This document shows, piece after piece, positions 9,626 to 18,403 of a stretch of DNA of 64,000 bases. Both the position numbers and the translations under genes were made by a program. The notes beneath the pieces were generated by a model. That model did not search any database and was not told the origin of the DNA. It saw only the letters and a list, made by a program, of their open reading frames with translations. Source of the stretch: Arthrospira sp. PCC 9108 (GTDB taxonomy: Bacteria; Cyanobacteriota; Cyanobacteriia; Cyanobacteriales; Microcoleaceae). The DNA lies in contig CP066886.1 in assembly GCA_016745315.1 (NCBI GenBank), positions 1,209,501-1,273,500 on the forward strand, in the 5' to 3' direction. Positions within the stretch are counted from its first letter, which is position 1. Every line of letters begins with the position of its first letter.

Positions 9626-10528
9626 ATGTTCGACAATGTTTGCAAGTTCCTAGCTGAGACGTTTCCGGCGGATTTAGCCCAGTGGTTATTGGGAGAACCG
9701 ATTCCCCTAACTGAACTCAGCCCGTCGGAACTTTCCCTAGAACCAATTCGGGCTGATAGTCTGATCTTGCTGAAATCAGAGGGAGTCATCCTTCATCTCG
9801 AATTTCAGACGCAACCGGACCCAACTATTCCGTTTCGGATGTTGGATTATTGGGTGCGGGTCTATCGTCGTTTCCCGGAGTGCCAAATGCGGCAAGTGGT
9901 GATTTATTTAAGGGAAAGTTCCTCGGATTTAGTCTACCAAACCCAGCTAGAAATAGCTCAAACTCGCCATAAATTTCAGGTAATTAGACTCTGGGAAGAA
10001 TCTGTAGATACGTTTATAAATGTGCCGGGATTATTACCTTTTGCGATACTAGCTCAAACGGGCGATCGCCAAAGGTTATTAGAGCGGGTAGCTGAACAAA
10101 TTAATGCGATCGCTGACCGGAGAACCCAAAATAACGTGGCAGCATCGACAGCGATTCTGGCAGGTTTGGTATTAGACAAAGTGTTGATTAAACGATTATT
10201 GAGGAAAGAAATTATGCAAGAATCAGTAATTTATCAAGACATTTGGGAAGAAGCCCTTGAACGAGGATTACAACAGGGATTACAACAGGGATTACAAGAA
10301 GGATTACAACAGGGATTACAAGAAGGATTACAACAGGGGGTAACTGAAGGAGAAAAAGCCCTAATTTTACGGCTGCTAAATAGGAGATTAGGCAGTTTAC
10401 CAGAAACGGTCATCGGTCAAATCAATCAGTTACCATTACCCGCATTAGAGGAGTTAGGAGAAGCATTACTAGACTTTTCGGAGATAGATGATTTGCTGGA
10501 ATGGCTACAAAGCCATCAGCCCGAATAA
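9626..10528 (+). CDS. DUF4351 / PD-(D/E)XK (Rpn-like) protein, copy 2
   Basis: Nearly identical to copy 1, with a few conservative changes such as Glu to Gln in the RVAEQINAIADRR segment. The linker holds six four-residue units (GLQQ/GLQE) instead of two, which accounts exactly for the 16 extra residues. The start is ATG 9626 with the same TATAAT box just upstream. The upstream spacer is the duplicated plsC tail, in which one changed base (CTTGA) brings a stop into the plsC frame, so that tail is non-coding here. Confidence 0.85.
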   Translation: MFDNVCKFLAETFPADLAQWLLGEPIPLTELSPSELSLEPIRADSLILLKSEGVILHLEFQTQPDPTIPFRMLDYWVRVYRRFPECQMRQVVIYLRESSSDLVYQTQLEIAQTRHKFQVIRLWEESVDTFINVPGLLPFAILAQTGDRQRLLERVAEQINAIADRRTQNNVAASTAILAGLVLDKVLIKRLLRKEIMQESVIYQDIWEEALERGLQQGLQQGLQEGLQQGLQEGLQQGVTEGEKALILRLLNRRLGSLPETVIGQINQLPLPALEELGEALLDFSEIDDLLEWLQSHQPE

Positions 10529-10679
10529 ATATCAACGGGAATTTCCACCTGGGGGTAATTTACTAATTACCCCAACATGATCAGGATTACAGCTAATTTA
10601 GAACAGGCTTGAAAAATACTCTTTTCTGACTCCTTACAGACTCCCCACAACCGCCCGTAGATTGGGATATAATGCTAAT

Positions 10680-11594
10680 ATGTTCGACAATGTTTGCAAG
10701 TTCCTAGCTGAGACGTTTCCGGCGGATTTAGCCCAGTGGTTATTGGGAGAACCGATTCCCCTAACTGAACTCAGCCCGTCGGAACTTTCCCTAGAACCAA
10801 TTCGGGCTGATAGTCTGATCTTGCTGAAATCAGAGGGAGTCATCCTTCATCTCGAATTTCAGACGCAACCGGACCCAACTATTCCGTTTCGGATGTTGGA
10901 TTATTGGGTGCGGGTCTATCGTCGTTTCCCGGAGTGCCAAATGCGGCAAGTGGTGATTTATTTAAGGGAAAGTTCCTCGGATTTAGTCTACCAAACCCAG
11001 CTAGAAATAGCTCAAACTCGCCATAAATTTCAGGTAATTAGACTCTGGGAAGAATCTGTAGATACGTTTATAAATGTGCCGGGATTATTACCTTTTGCGA
11101 TACTAGCTCAAACGGGCGATCGCCAAAGGTTATTAGAGCGGGTAGCTGAACAAATTAATGCGATCGCTGACCGGAGAACCCAAAATAACGTGGCAGCATC
11201 GACAGCGATTCTGGCAGGTTTGGTATTAGACAAAGTGTTGATTAAACGATTATTGAGGAAAGAAATTATGCAAGAATCAGTAATTTATCAAGACATTTGG
11301 GAAGAAGCCCTTGAACGAGGATTACAACAAGGATTACAACAAGGATTACAACAAGGATTACAACAGGGATTACAACAGGGATTACAACAGGGATTACAAC
11401 AGGGGGTGACTGAAGGAGAAAAAGCCCTAATTTTACGGCTGCTCAATAGGAGATTAGGCAGTTTACCAGAAACGGTCATTGGTCAAATCAATCAGTTACC
11501 ATTACCCGCATTAGAGGAGTTAGGAGAAGCATTACTAGACTTTTCGGAGATAGATGATTTGCTGGAATGGCTACAAAGCCATCAGCCCGAATAA
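10680..11594 (+). CDS. DUF4351 / PD-(D/E)XK (Rpn-like) protein, copy 3
   Basis: Same protein as copy 2 outside the linker. The linker has seven units, all GLQQ at the protein level, with both CAA and CAG used for the last Gln, so it differs in phase from copy 2. The nuclease-core residues (RADS, HLEFQ) and the DUF4351 end are unchanged. The ATG at 10680 follows the repeated TATAAT box. Near-identity to copy 2 across the spacer as well suggests direct duplication of one unit from the other. Confidence 0.85.
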   Translation: MFDNVCKFLAETFPADLAQWLLGEPIPLTELSPSELSLEPIRADSLILLKSEGVILHLEFQTQPDPTIPFRMLDYWVRVYRRFPECQMRQVVIYLRESSSDLVYQTQLEIAQTRHKFQVIRLWEESVDTFINVPGLLPFAILAQTGDRQRLLERVAEQINAIADRRTQNNVAASTAILAGLVLDKVLIKRLLRKEIMQESVIYQDIWEEALERGLQQGLQQGLQQGLQQGLQQGLQQGLQQGVTEGEKALILRLLNRRLGSLPETVIGQINQLPLPALEELGEALLDFSEIDDLLEWLQSHQPE

Positions 11595-11745
11595 ATATCA
11601 ACGGGAATTTCCACCTGGGGGTAATTTACTAATTACCCCAACATGATCAGGATTACAGCTAATTTAGAACAGGCTTGAAAAATACTCTTTTCTGACTCCT
11701 TACAGACTCCCCACAACCGCCCGTAGATTGGGATATAATGCTAAT

Positions 11746-12633
11746 ATGTTCGACAATGTTTGCAAGTTCCTAGCTGAGACGTTTCCGGCGGATTTAGCCC
11801 AGTGGTTATTGGGAGAACCGATTCCCCTAACTGAACTCAGCCCGTCGGAACTTTCCCTAGAACCAATTCGGGCTGATAGTCTCATCTTGCTGAAATCAGA
11901 GGGAGTCATCCTTCATCTGGAATTTCAGACGCAACCGGACCCAACTATTCCGTTTCGGATGTTGGATTATTGGGTGCGGGTCTATCGTCGTTTCCCAGAG
12001 TGCCAAATGCGGCAAGTGGTGATTTATTTAAGGGAAAGTTCCTCGGATTTAGTCTACAAAACCCAGCTAGAAATAGCTCAAACTCGCCATAAATTTCAGG
12101 TAATTAGACTCTGGGAAGAACCTGTAGATACGTTTATAAATGTGCCGGGATTATTACCTTTTGCGATACTAGCTCAAACGGGCGATCGCCAAAGGTTATT
12201 AGAGCGGGTAGCTGAACAAATTAATGCGATCGCTGACCGGAGAACCCAAAATAACGTGGCAGCATCCACAGCGATTCTGGCGGGTTTGGTATTAGACAAA
12301 GTGTTGATTAAACGATTATTGAGGCAAGAAATTATGCAAGAATCAGTAATTTATCAAGACATTTGGGAAGAAGCCCTTGAACGAGGATTACAACAGGGAT
12401 TACAACAGGGATTACAACAGGGATTACAAGAAGGATTACAACAGGGGGTGACTGAAGGAGAAAAAGCCCTAATTTTACGGCTGCTAAATAGGAGATTAGG
12501 CAGTTTGCCAGAAACGGTCATAGGTCAAATCAATCAGTTATCATTACCGGCATTAGAGCAGTTAGGAGAAGCATTACTAGACTTTTCGGAGATAGATGAT
12601 TTAGTGGGATGGCTAGTCTCAAACGCGCCATAA
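11746..12633 (+). CDS. DUF4351 / PD-(D/E)XK (Rpn-like) protein, copy 4 with exchanged C-terminus
   Basis: Matches the other copies through the nuclease core, with small changes (YKTQLE, EEPVD), and has five linker units. It differs at the end: after IDDL it reads VGWLVSNAP and stops, where copies 1-3 read LEWLQSHQPE. The stop is formed at a join to gene-body sequence (CGCCATAAATTTCAG), so the C-terminus marks a recombination point. The normal downstream hairpin is missing here. The protein is otherwise complete and could be made. Confidence 0.8.
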   Translation: MFDNVCKFLAETFPADLAQWLLGEPIPLTELSPSELSLEPIRADSLILLKSEGVILHLEFQTQPDPTIPFRMLDYWVRVYRRFPECQMRQVVIYLRESSSDLVYKTQLEIAQTRHKFQVIRLWEEPVDTFINVPGLLPFAILAQTGDRQRLLERVAEQINAIADRRTQNNVAASTAILAGLVLDKVLIKRLLRQEIMQESVIYQDIWEEALERGLQQGLQQGLQQGLQEGLQQGVTEGEKALILRLLNRRLGSLPETVIGQINQLSLPALEQLGEALLDFSEIDDLVGWLVSNAP

Positions 12634-13258
12634 ATTTCAGGTAATTAGACTCTGGGAAGAATCTGTAGATACGTTTATAAATGTGCCGGGTTTATTACCT
12701 TTTGCGATACTAGCTCAAACGGGCGATCGCCAAAGGTTATTAGAGCGGGTAGCTGAACAAATTAATGCGATCGCTGACCGGAGAACCCAAAATAACGTGG
12801 CAGCATCCACAGCGATTCTGGCGGGTTTGGTATTAGACAAAGTGTTGATTAAACGATTATTGAGGCAAGAAATTATGCAAGAATCAGTAATTTATCAAGA
12901 CATTTGGGAAGAAGCCCTTGAACGAGGATTACAACAAGGATTACAACAAGGATTACAACAGGGATTACAAGAAGGATTACAAGAAGGATTACAACAGGGA
13001 TTACAAGAAGGATTACAACAGGGATTACAAGAAGGATTACAACAGGGATTACAAGAAGGATTACAACAGGGGGTAACTGAAGGAGAAAAAGCCCTAATTT
13101 TCCGGCTGCTAAATAGGAGATTAGGCAGTTTGCCAGAAACGGTCATCGGTCAAATCAATCAGTTACCATTACCCGCATTAGAGGAGTTAGGAGAAGCATT
13201 ACTAGACTTTTCGGAGATAGATGATTTGGTGGGATGGCTAGTCTCCAACTCGCCATAA
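12634..13258 (+). pseudogene. 5'-truncated DUF4351 copy 5
   Basis: Lacks the start and the nuclease-core residues. Sequence begins inside the gene at the AAATTTCAGGTAATTAG segment and runs to a stop after VGWLVSNSP, the same variant end as copy 4. The linker is the longest in the array, with twelve units. A GTG at 12683 could start a 191-residue product (linker plus DUF4351 only), but there is no evidence of a ribosome site. I treat it as a fragment. Confidence 0.75.
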
Positions 13259-13850
13259 ATTTCAGGTAATTAGACTCTGGGAAGAACCTGTAGATACGTT
13301 TATAAATGTGCCGGGATTATTACCTTTTGCGATACTAGCTCAAACGGGCGATCGCCAAAGGTTATTAGAGCGGGTAGCTGAACAAATTAATGCGATCGCT
13401 GACCGGAGAACCCAAAATAACGTGGCAGCATCTACAGCGATTCTGGCGGGTTTGGTATTAGACAAAGTGTTGATTAAACGATTATTGAGGCAAGAAATTA
13501 TGCAAGAATCAGTAATTTATCAAGACATTTGGGAAGAAGCCCTTGAACGAGGATTACAACAAGGATTACAACAAGGATTACAACAGGGATTACAAGAAGG
13601 ATTACAAGAAGGATTACAACAGGGATTACAAGAAGGATTACAACAGGGATTACAACAGGGGGCAACCGAAGGAGAAAAATCCCTAATTTTACGGCTGCTA
13701 AATAGGAGATTAGGCAGTTTGCCAGAAACGGTCATCGGTCAAATCAATCAGTTACCATTACCCGCATTAGAGGAGTTAGGAGAAGCATTACTAGACTTTT
13801 CGGAGATAGATGATTTGCTGGAATGGCTACAAAGCCATCAGCCCGAATAA
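13259..13850 (+). pseudogene. 5'-truncated DUF4351 copy 6
   Basis: A second truncated unit joined to copy 5 at the same gene-internal position. It has nine linker units and a slightly different exit (GATEGEKSLIL). It ends with the original QSHQPE C-terminus and is followed by the hairpin at 13874. GTG 13308 could give a 180-residue linker-plus-DUF4351 product. This is the last unit before the M1 peptidase. Confidence 0.75.
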
Positions 13851-13873
13851 ATATCAACCGGAATTTCCGCCTT

Positions 13874-13895
13874 GGGGTAATTTACTAATTACCCC
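13874..13895. terminator. GGGGTAAT hairpin at the array end
   Basis: The same 8-bp stem as after copies 1-3. Here it lies 14 bases from the stop of the opposing M1 peptidase gene, so it can serve both directions. Confidence 0.5.
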
Positions 13896-13908
13896 AACAT
13901 GATGGCGA

Positions 13909-16527
13909 TTACTTAGTTTTAGCTTCTAAGTTTTCTAGGCGACTTCGTAGTTCTTGATTTTCCTTTTTCATTTTGTCGAGTTCCTCGCGTAACTGCTTAA
14001 TAGCCTTGTCTGAACCAAGGTTTTTTTGGACTTTTTGCACAGCCTCTTCCGCCCTGCGCCTGACCCGTCCATCCATGGTGTGTTCTGCTAGGTCATTCAA
14101 AATCGCGATCGCCTTGGGAGTTTCCATCTGGCTTAAAGCGGTTACCACAGATATCTGAGTTAAGAAGAAATCTTCTTTAGCTAGTTCTTCAAGCCGTTGA
14201 ATAATACGTTCAAGATTGATGTTATTTTGACCTGTGGAAATGCGACCTAGACTAGAGATTGCATTTAAACGCAGGGCTTGAGGAACACCATTAGCGGTAT
14301 ATTTCCAAATCAGATTTAAAGCCATTTCTGAAGTTTTCATTTGACTCAAACCCGAAATCGCCCCAGACCGGACTACCTCATTCCAACCAGCCCTTTCTTG
14401 TAATACCATTTCTAACAAAGCGATCGCCTCAGCTTCTGTAGGTTCATCCTCCGTGTTTCCCGCCGCTATTTTCGCGATCGCCTGTATAGCACTAGCCTCC
14501 ACATAATAACTAGGATCACCATTTTCCACCAGAGGTTTAATCGCCTGATAACTTGCAGCCGTGTGAATTTCTGCCAAAGCATTAACCACCGCCCGCCGCA
14601 CTCGTGGATTTTCATCTTTTAAACCAGCAACCAAGCCATCAAAAGACTGATCAAGTTTAACCTTCACTAACTGTTTAGCTACCTCAACCCGGACTCCCCA
14701 GAAAGGTTCAGAAACCATCGCCTCTCCCAAGGCTTTAGCCGATGCCAAATTCCCTTTTTTAGCTAAGGCTTGGGCGGCATAAATCCGGGAAATTGGGTCT
14801 GGGTCAAACTGAAGCTGTGCCTTTAACTCAGCTACTGGATAATCTAAAGTCACAGTTTTTAGGAAATTATTACCCACATCAAAACTGATAAAGTTAGGTT
14901 TCTCTTCCAAAGGAAAGTAAAAACTCTGTTCGCGATCGCTAACTTGTACAGTCACCGTTTTCAAGTCCACCTCAGTGGATTTCTTTTTGGATTTTCCCTT
15001 AGATTTTTTAGTGTAGCCAAAACCTATAGGGATTTTCAAATTAAACAAATTCGCCTCACTGAGTTTCTCACTATCTTTCGCCTGGGTTTGTTTAATAGTC
15101 ACCTTAGCAATTTTGCTATCATTATCCCAGGAATAGGAAACCTTATATTTAGGGTGTCCACCACGATAGACATATTGATCAAACAGGAACAGCAAATTTC
15201 GTCCTGTCGCCTTTTCGATCGCCCTCAATAAATCCACAGTTTCCACAGTTTTATGGGCGTTATCCTGCACAAAAGTATGAATAGCTTTCGCAAATAACTC
15301 ATCTCCCAATTCTGCCCGAATCATGTGATAAACACAAGCACCTTTTTCATAAAGATGGCGATCATAAAGTTCAATCGCTTCTCGGTAAACGTGAGTTACA
15401 ATGGGACGACTATAGCGGGAAGAATCCTCAGAAAAATAGCTACGGGCTTCATTTAATCGGTAATAAGCCGCCTCATCGGCACCATATTCATGTTCAGTCC
15501 AGAGTACCTCGGAATAAGTAGCCATTCCCTCCTTAATCCAAGCGTGAGACCAATGGGCAATTACCACTAAATCACCAAACCATTGATGGGCGAGTTCATG
15601 GACTACCAGGCTTTCTGTATTGCGGTTATCTACGGTAGCGCGTTCGTCCAACAAACAGCGATCGGTTAACAGAGTTGTCGAGGTATTTTCCATACCTCCA
15701 AAAATGAAATCCTCAACGCAGACTTGAGCATATTTGGGATAGGGATAATCATAGCCAAAAGTTTGAGATAAAAACTCAATCATAGCTGGGGTTTTACCCA
15801 GACTACGTTGAGCATCTTCCTGGCGATTTTTTTCCACATAATAAACCACCGGAATCTGATTATACTCATCTTTTATTTCCGCAAACTTACCCACAGCTAA
15901 AGTTATCAAATAACTGGGGTGAACCTGCTTTTGTAACCAATGATAAATTTGGTCATCGCCCTTAGTTTTCGTGGCGATTAATTCACCATTAGCAATAGCC
16001 AAAAATTCCTGGGGAACCCGGACTTTAATTTCTGAGGTGGCTAACTGTCCAGGATAGTCAAAGCAGGGAAACCAGAAGCGGGAATCTTCATCTTCTCCTT
16101 GAGTCCAAACTTGAATCGGTTTATCAGGATAATCTGAATTGGGTCCGATGAAATACAGACCTCGTTGAGGATGATCAACAGTGTAGTCGATCGCTATTTT
16201 CAGAGTTTGATTAACCTCTGTGGGTTGGTTAAGATGAATCTGTAATTGTTGACCATCATGGTCAAAATCTACCTCATGCTTACCAATTTTGACTTGATTA
16301 ATTTCCATATCTACCGCATCGAGGGTGAGGGTATTAATACCACTGCGGATCGGATTTAGGGTAATAGTACAAGTCCCCTGAAAACTTTGGGCGGGAATAT
16401 CGAAAACTAGGTCGAGAAAAATATGCTCAACCTGACCAGGGCGATCGGGGTTATAGTGAGGGCGTGCCCCTGGTAACTCGAAGGATTTAGAATCGTTGCT
16501 GTCTGAATCGAAATAGGAATACAACAT
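13909..16527 (-). CDS. M1 family metallopeptidase (aminopeptidase N-like) with HEAT repeats
   Basis: A zinc aminopeptidase that removes N-terminal residues from peptides. It has the exopeptidase motif GGMENTS (near residue 277) and the zinc site HELAHQWFGD (near 310), with a downstream Glu in KEGMATYSE. The region after about residue 590 is built from HEAT-like repeats (DENPRVRRAVVNALAEI and similar). It ends in a Lys/Glu-rich coiled coil (from LREELDKMKKEN). Start is uncertain: ATG 16527 gives a YSYFDSDSND opening that resembles homologues from memory; ATG 16557 and TTG 16623 are in frame upstream. Confidence 0.9.
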   Translation of the reverse strand: MLYSYFDSDSNDSKSFELPGARPHYNPDRPGQVEHIFLDLVFDIPAQSFQGTCTITLNPIRSGINTLTLDAVDMEINQVKIGKHEVDFDHDGQQLQIHLNQPTEVNQTLKIAIDYTVDHPQRGLYFIGPNSDYPDKPIQVWTQGEDEDSRFWFPCFDYPGQLATSEIKVRVPQEFLAIANGELIATKTKGDDQIYHWLQKQVHPSYLITLAVGKFAEIKDEYNQIPVVYYVEKNRQEDAQRSLGKTPAMIEFLSQTFGYDYPYPKYAQVCVEDFIFGGMENTSTTLLTDRCLLDERATVDNRNTESLVVHELAHQWFGDLVVIAHWSHAWIKEGMATYSEVLWTEHEYGADEAAYYRLNEARSYFSEDSSRYSRPIVTHVYREAIELYDRHLYEKGACVYHMIRAELGDELFAKAIHTFVQDNAHKTVETVDLLRAIEKATGRNLLFLFDQYVYRGGHPKYKVSYSWDNDSKIAKVTIKQTQAKDSEKLSEANLFNLKIPIGFGYTKKSKGKSKKKSTEVDLKTVTVQVSDREQSFYFPLEEKPNFISFDVGNNFLKTVTLDYPVAELKAQLQFDPDPISRIYAAQALAKKGNLASAKALGEAMVSEPFWGVRVEVAKQLVKVKLDQSFDGLVAGLKDENPRVRRAVVNALAEIHTAASYQAIKPLVENGDPSYYVEASAIQAIAKIAAGNTEDEPTEAEAIALLEMVLQERAGWNEVVRSGAISGLSQMKTSEMALNLIWKYTANGVPQALRLNAISSLGRISTGQNNINLERIIQRLEELAKEDFFLTQISVVTALSQMETPKAIAILNDLAEHTMDGRVRRRAEEAVQKVQKNLGSDKAIKQLREELDKMKKENQELRSRLENLEAKTK

Positions 16528-16791
16528 TAATGAATCTATAGATCGGAAGTCTAACATTTGATGGTTTACCTTTTTTGAGATCATGTCAACCGGACTTGAT
16601 GGGATGACAGACTTATGGAACAATGGGACTCAGCACAACTGTAGTCAGATGGTTGACAAATTACGCAATATGTGATATAGCACCCTGAACTAATTGAAAA
16701 AATGTCATCATTGCCCAACAATTAGGCTTGCAGACATTCATCACCCGCCGTAGAATTTCTAGTTTAAGACTACTAAAAAGAGTAATTTGAT

Positions 16792-17958
16792 ATGAAGCTG
16801 GCAGCCCGTGTAGAACAGGTTCCCCAATCTGTCACCCTAGCGATATCAGCCAAGGCTAAGGCCATGAAAGCCGAGGGACTCGACGTTCTCAACTTCAGCG
16901 TTGGTGAACCGGACTTTGACACACCCCAACACATAGTCGCTGCGGCTAAAAAGGCACTCGATGAAGGAAAGACACGGTACGGTCCAGCAGCGGGAGAGCC
17001 CAAACTGAGGGAATTAATCGCTCGCAGTCTGACTCAAGAGGTGGGTATTAATTATAGCGCCGAAAATATCATTGTCACCAATGGCGGGAAACATTCCCTG
17101 TCCGAGTTGATGATGGCGATCATCGAGGCTGGGGATGAAGTGATTATACCTTCCCCCTACTGGTTAAGCTACCCAGAAATGGTAAAACTGGCTGATGGGA
17201 CTCCGGTCATTGTGCCCACCGATGCAGCTACCGAGTATAAGATTACCCCAGAATTACTGCGACAAGCGATTACCCCGAAAACTAAACTATTTGTCCTTAA
17301 CTCGCCCTCAAACCCGACGGGGATGGTTTACACCCCGGATGAACTGAAAGCGTTAGCGCAAGTGGTGGTAGAGTCGGGGATTTTGGTGGTCTCTGATGAG
17401 ATTTACTCCCAAATTCTCTATGATGGCGCGCAACATCTGAGTATAGCAGCGACTCACCCAGAAGTCCATAAACAGACGCTGATTAGCAGCGGTTTCGCTA
17501 AGTCCTTTGCTATGACTGGATGGCGTTTAGGTTATCTGGCTGGGGATAAAACTATTATTGGGGCGATGACCCGGATTCAAAGCCATAGTACCTCTAATGT
17601 CTGCACTTTTGCTCAATATGGAGCGATCGCTGCTTTGGAAGGTCCCCTCGACTGTGTAGAAACCATGCGACAAGCCTTTGCTGAACGCCGGAAGGTTATG
17701 TATGAACTACTTAACGCTATTCCCGGAATTAGCTGTGTTAAACCCTACGGCGCATTTTATATGTATGTCAATATCGGGAAAATCGGCTTAGGGTCGGTAG
17801 ACTTCTGCAATGCTTTGTTAGAAGAAAAGCAAATGGCTACAGTTCCTGGCTTGGCTTTTGGAACAGATGATCACATTCGCTTATCCTACGCCACGAGTTT
17901 AAAAAATATTGAAACTGGACTCAAGCGCCTAGAAGAATTTGTTGAAGGTAGGCTCTAA
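16792..17958 (+). CDS. class I pyridoxal-phosphate aminotransferase (aspartate aminotransferase type)
   Basis: Transfers amino groups between aspartate or similar donors and 2-oxoglutarate. The 388-residue fold-type I enzyme has the substrate motif NSPSNPTGM, the Asp/Tyr pair SDEIYS and the PLP-lysine motif SSGFAKSFAMTGWRLGY. The N-terminus (ISAKAKAMKAEGLDVLNFSVGEPDFDTP) matches bacterial AspC of the I-gamma type, some of which also use prephenate. ATG 16792 is a clear start. It is flanked by divergent and convergent unrelated genes. Confidence 0.92.
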   Translation: MKLAARVEQVPQSVTLAISAKAKAMKAEGLDVLNFSVGEPDFDTPQHIVAAAKKALDEGKTRYGPAAGEPKLRELIARSLTQEVGINYSAENIIVTNGGKHSLSELMMAIIEAGDEVIIPSPYWLSYPEMVKLADGTPVIVPTDAATEYKITPELLRQAITPKTKLFVLNSPSNPTGMVYTPDELKALAQVVVESGILVVSDEIYSQILYDGAQHLSIAATHPEVHKQTLISSGFAKSFAMTGWRLGYLAGDKTIIGAMTRIQSHSTSNVCTFAQYGAIAALEGPLDCVETMRQAFAERRKVMYELLNAIPGISCVKPYGAFYMYVNIGKIGLGSVDFCNALLEEKQMATVPGLAFGTDDHIRLSYATSLKNIETGLKRLEEFVEGRL

Positions 17959-17992
17959 TTTTATCTAAGTCGCGCTATGGGTGATTTTGAGG

Positions 17993-18295
17993 CTAATGGT
18001 AGAGAATATCAAAGCTGTAGAGTCCTTCGGCTCGCTGATACTCTACCTTAACCTGTGTAGGTTGAGCGGAGGGAGGTCCTTGGTGACACCATTCAATCAT
18101 TGTCTGGACTTGGGCTTGACTACCCTCAAAAACTGCCTCGACCCGACCATCGGGCAAATTTTTCACCCAGCCGTTGACTCCCTTTTGAGTGGCAACTTGG
18201 CGAGTATAATACCTGTAACCGACACCTTGCACCCGTCCAGAGATGAGTAAATGGGCGCGAAGGAGGTCGGGTTTTTCGTGAGTTGTGTTAGACAC
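17993..18295 (-). CDS. acyP: acylphosphatase
   Basis: A small (100-residue) enzyme that hydrolyses acylphosphates such as acetyl phosphate or 1,3-bisphosphoglycerate. The signature GRVQGVGYRYYT carries the catalytic Arg, and GWVKNLPDGRVE carries the catalytic Asn. Start is GTG 18295. It lies convergent with the aminotransferase, 34 bases between stops. Length and motifs are standard. Confidence 0.93.
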   Translation of the reverse strand: MSNTTHEKPDLLRAHLLISGRVQGVGYRYYTRQVATQKGVNGWVKNLPDGRVEAVFEGSQAQVQTMIEWCHQGPPSAQPTQVKVEYQRAEGLYSFDILYH

Positions 18296-18403
18296 GATTA
18301 TAATCTGGTAACGTATTTAGATACTCTGGGGACACACAGCTATTAGAAACTGGTTTGATTAGATGATTGCTCTATAACTTTACCAAAAATTGGGAGATTA
18401 GCT

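Larger units (their letters stand above)
8523..13905 (+). repeat. tandem amplification array of a DUF4351/Rpn-like gene
   Basis: Units begin at 8523, 9529, 10583 and about 11649, each starting AGGATTACAGCTAATTTAG. That is the 3' tail of plsC, so the amplified unit joins plsC end to a DUF4351 gene plus its hairpin. Unit length grows (1006, 1054 and 1066 bp) only because an internal 12-bp repeat varies in number. Two further units (from about 12620 and 13247) begin inside the gene body at a shared AAACTCGCCATAAATTTCAG stretch. Copies are nearly identical, which points to recent duplication or gene conversion. Confidence 0.9.

Noticed and set aside
12900..13080. Regular short repeats suggestive of a CRISPR array
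   Set aside because: The 12-bp units are contiguous without spacers and code in frame for a protein linker. No CRISPR array was seen in the window.
11288..13735. Minus-strand frames rich in NPCC repeats
   Set aside because: They are the reverse reading of the GLQQ/GLQE 12-bp repeats in the DUF4351 genes, not cysteine-rich proteins.
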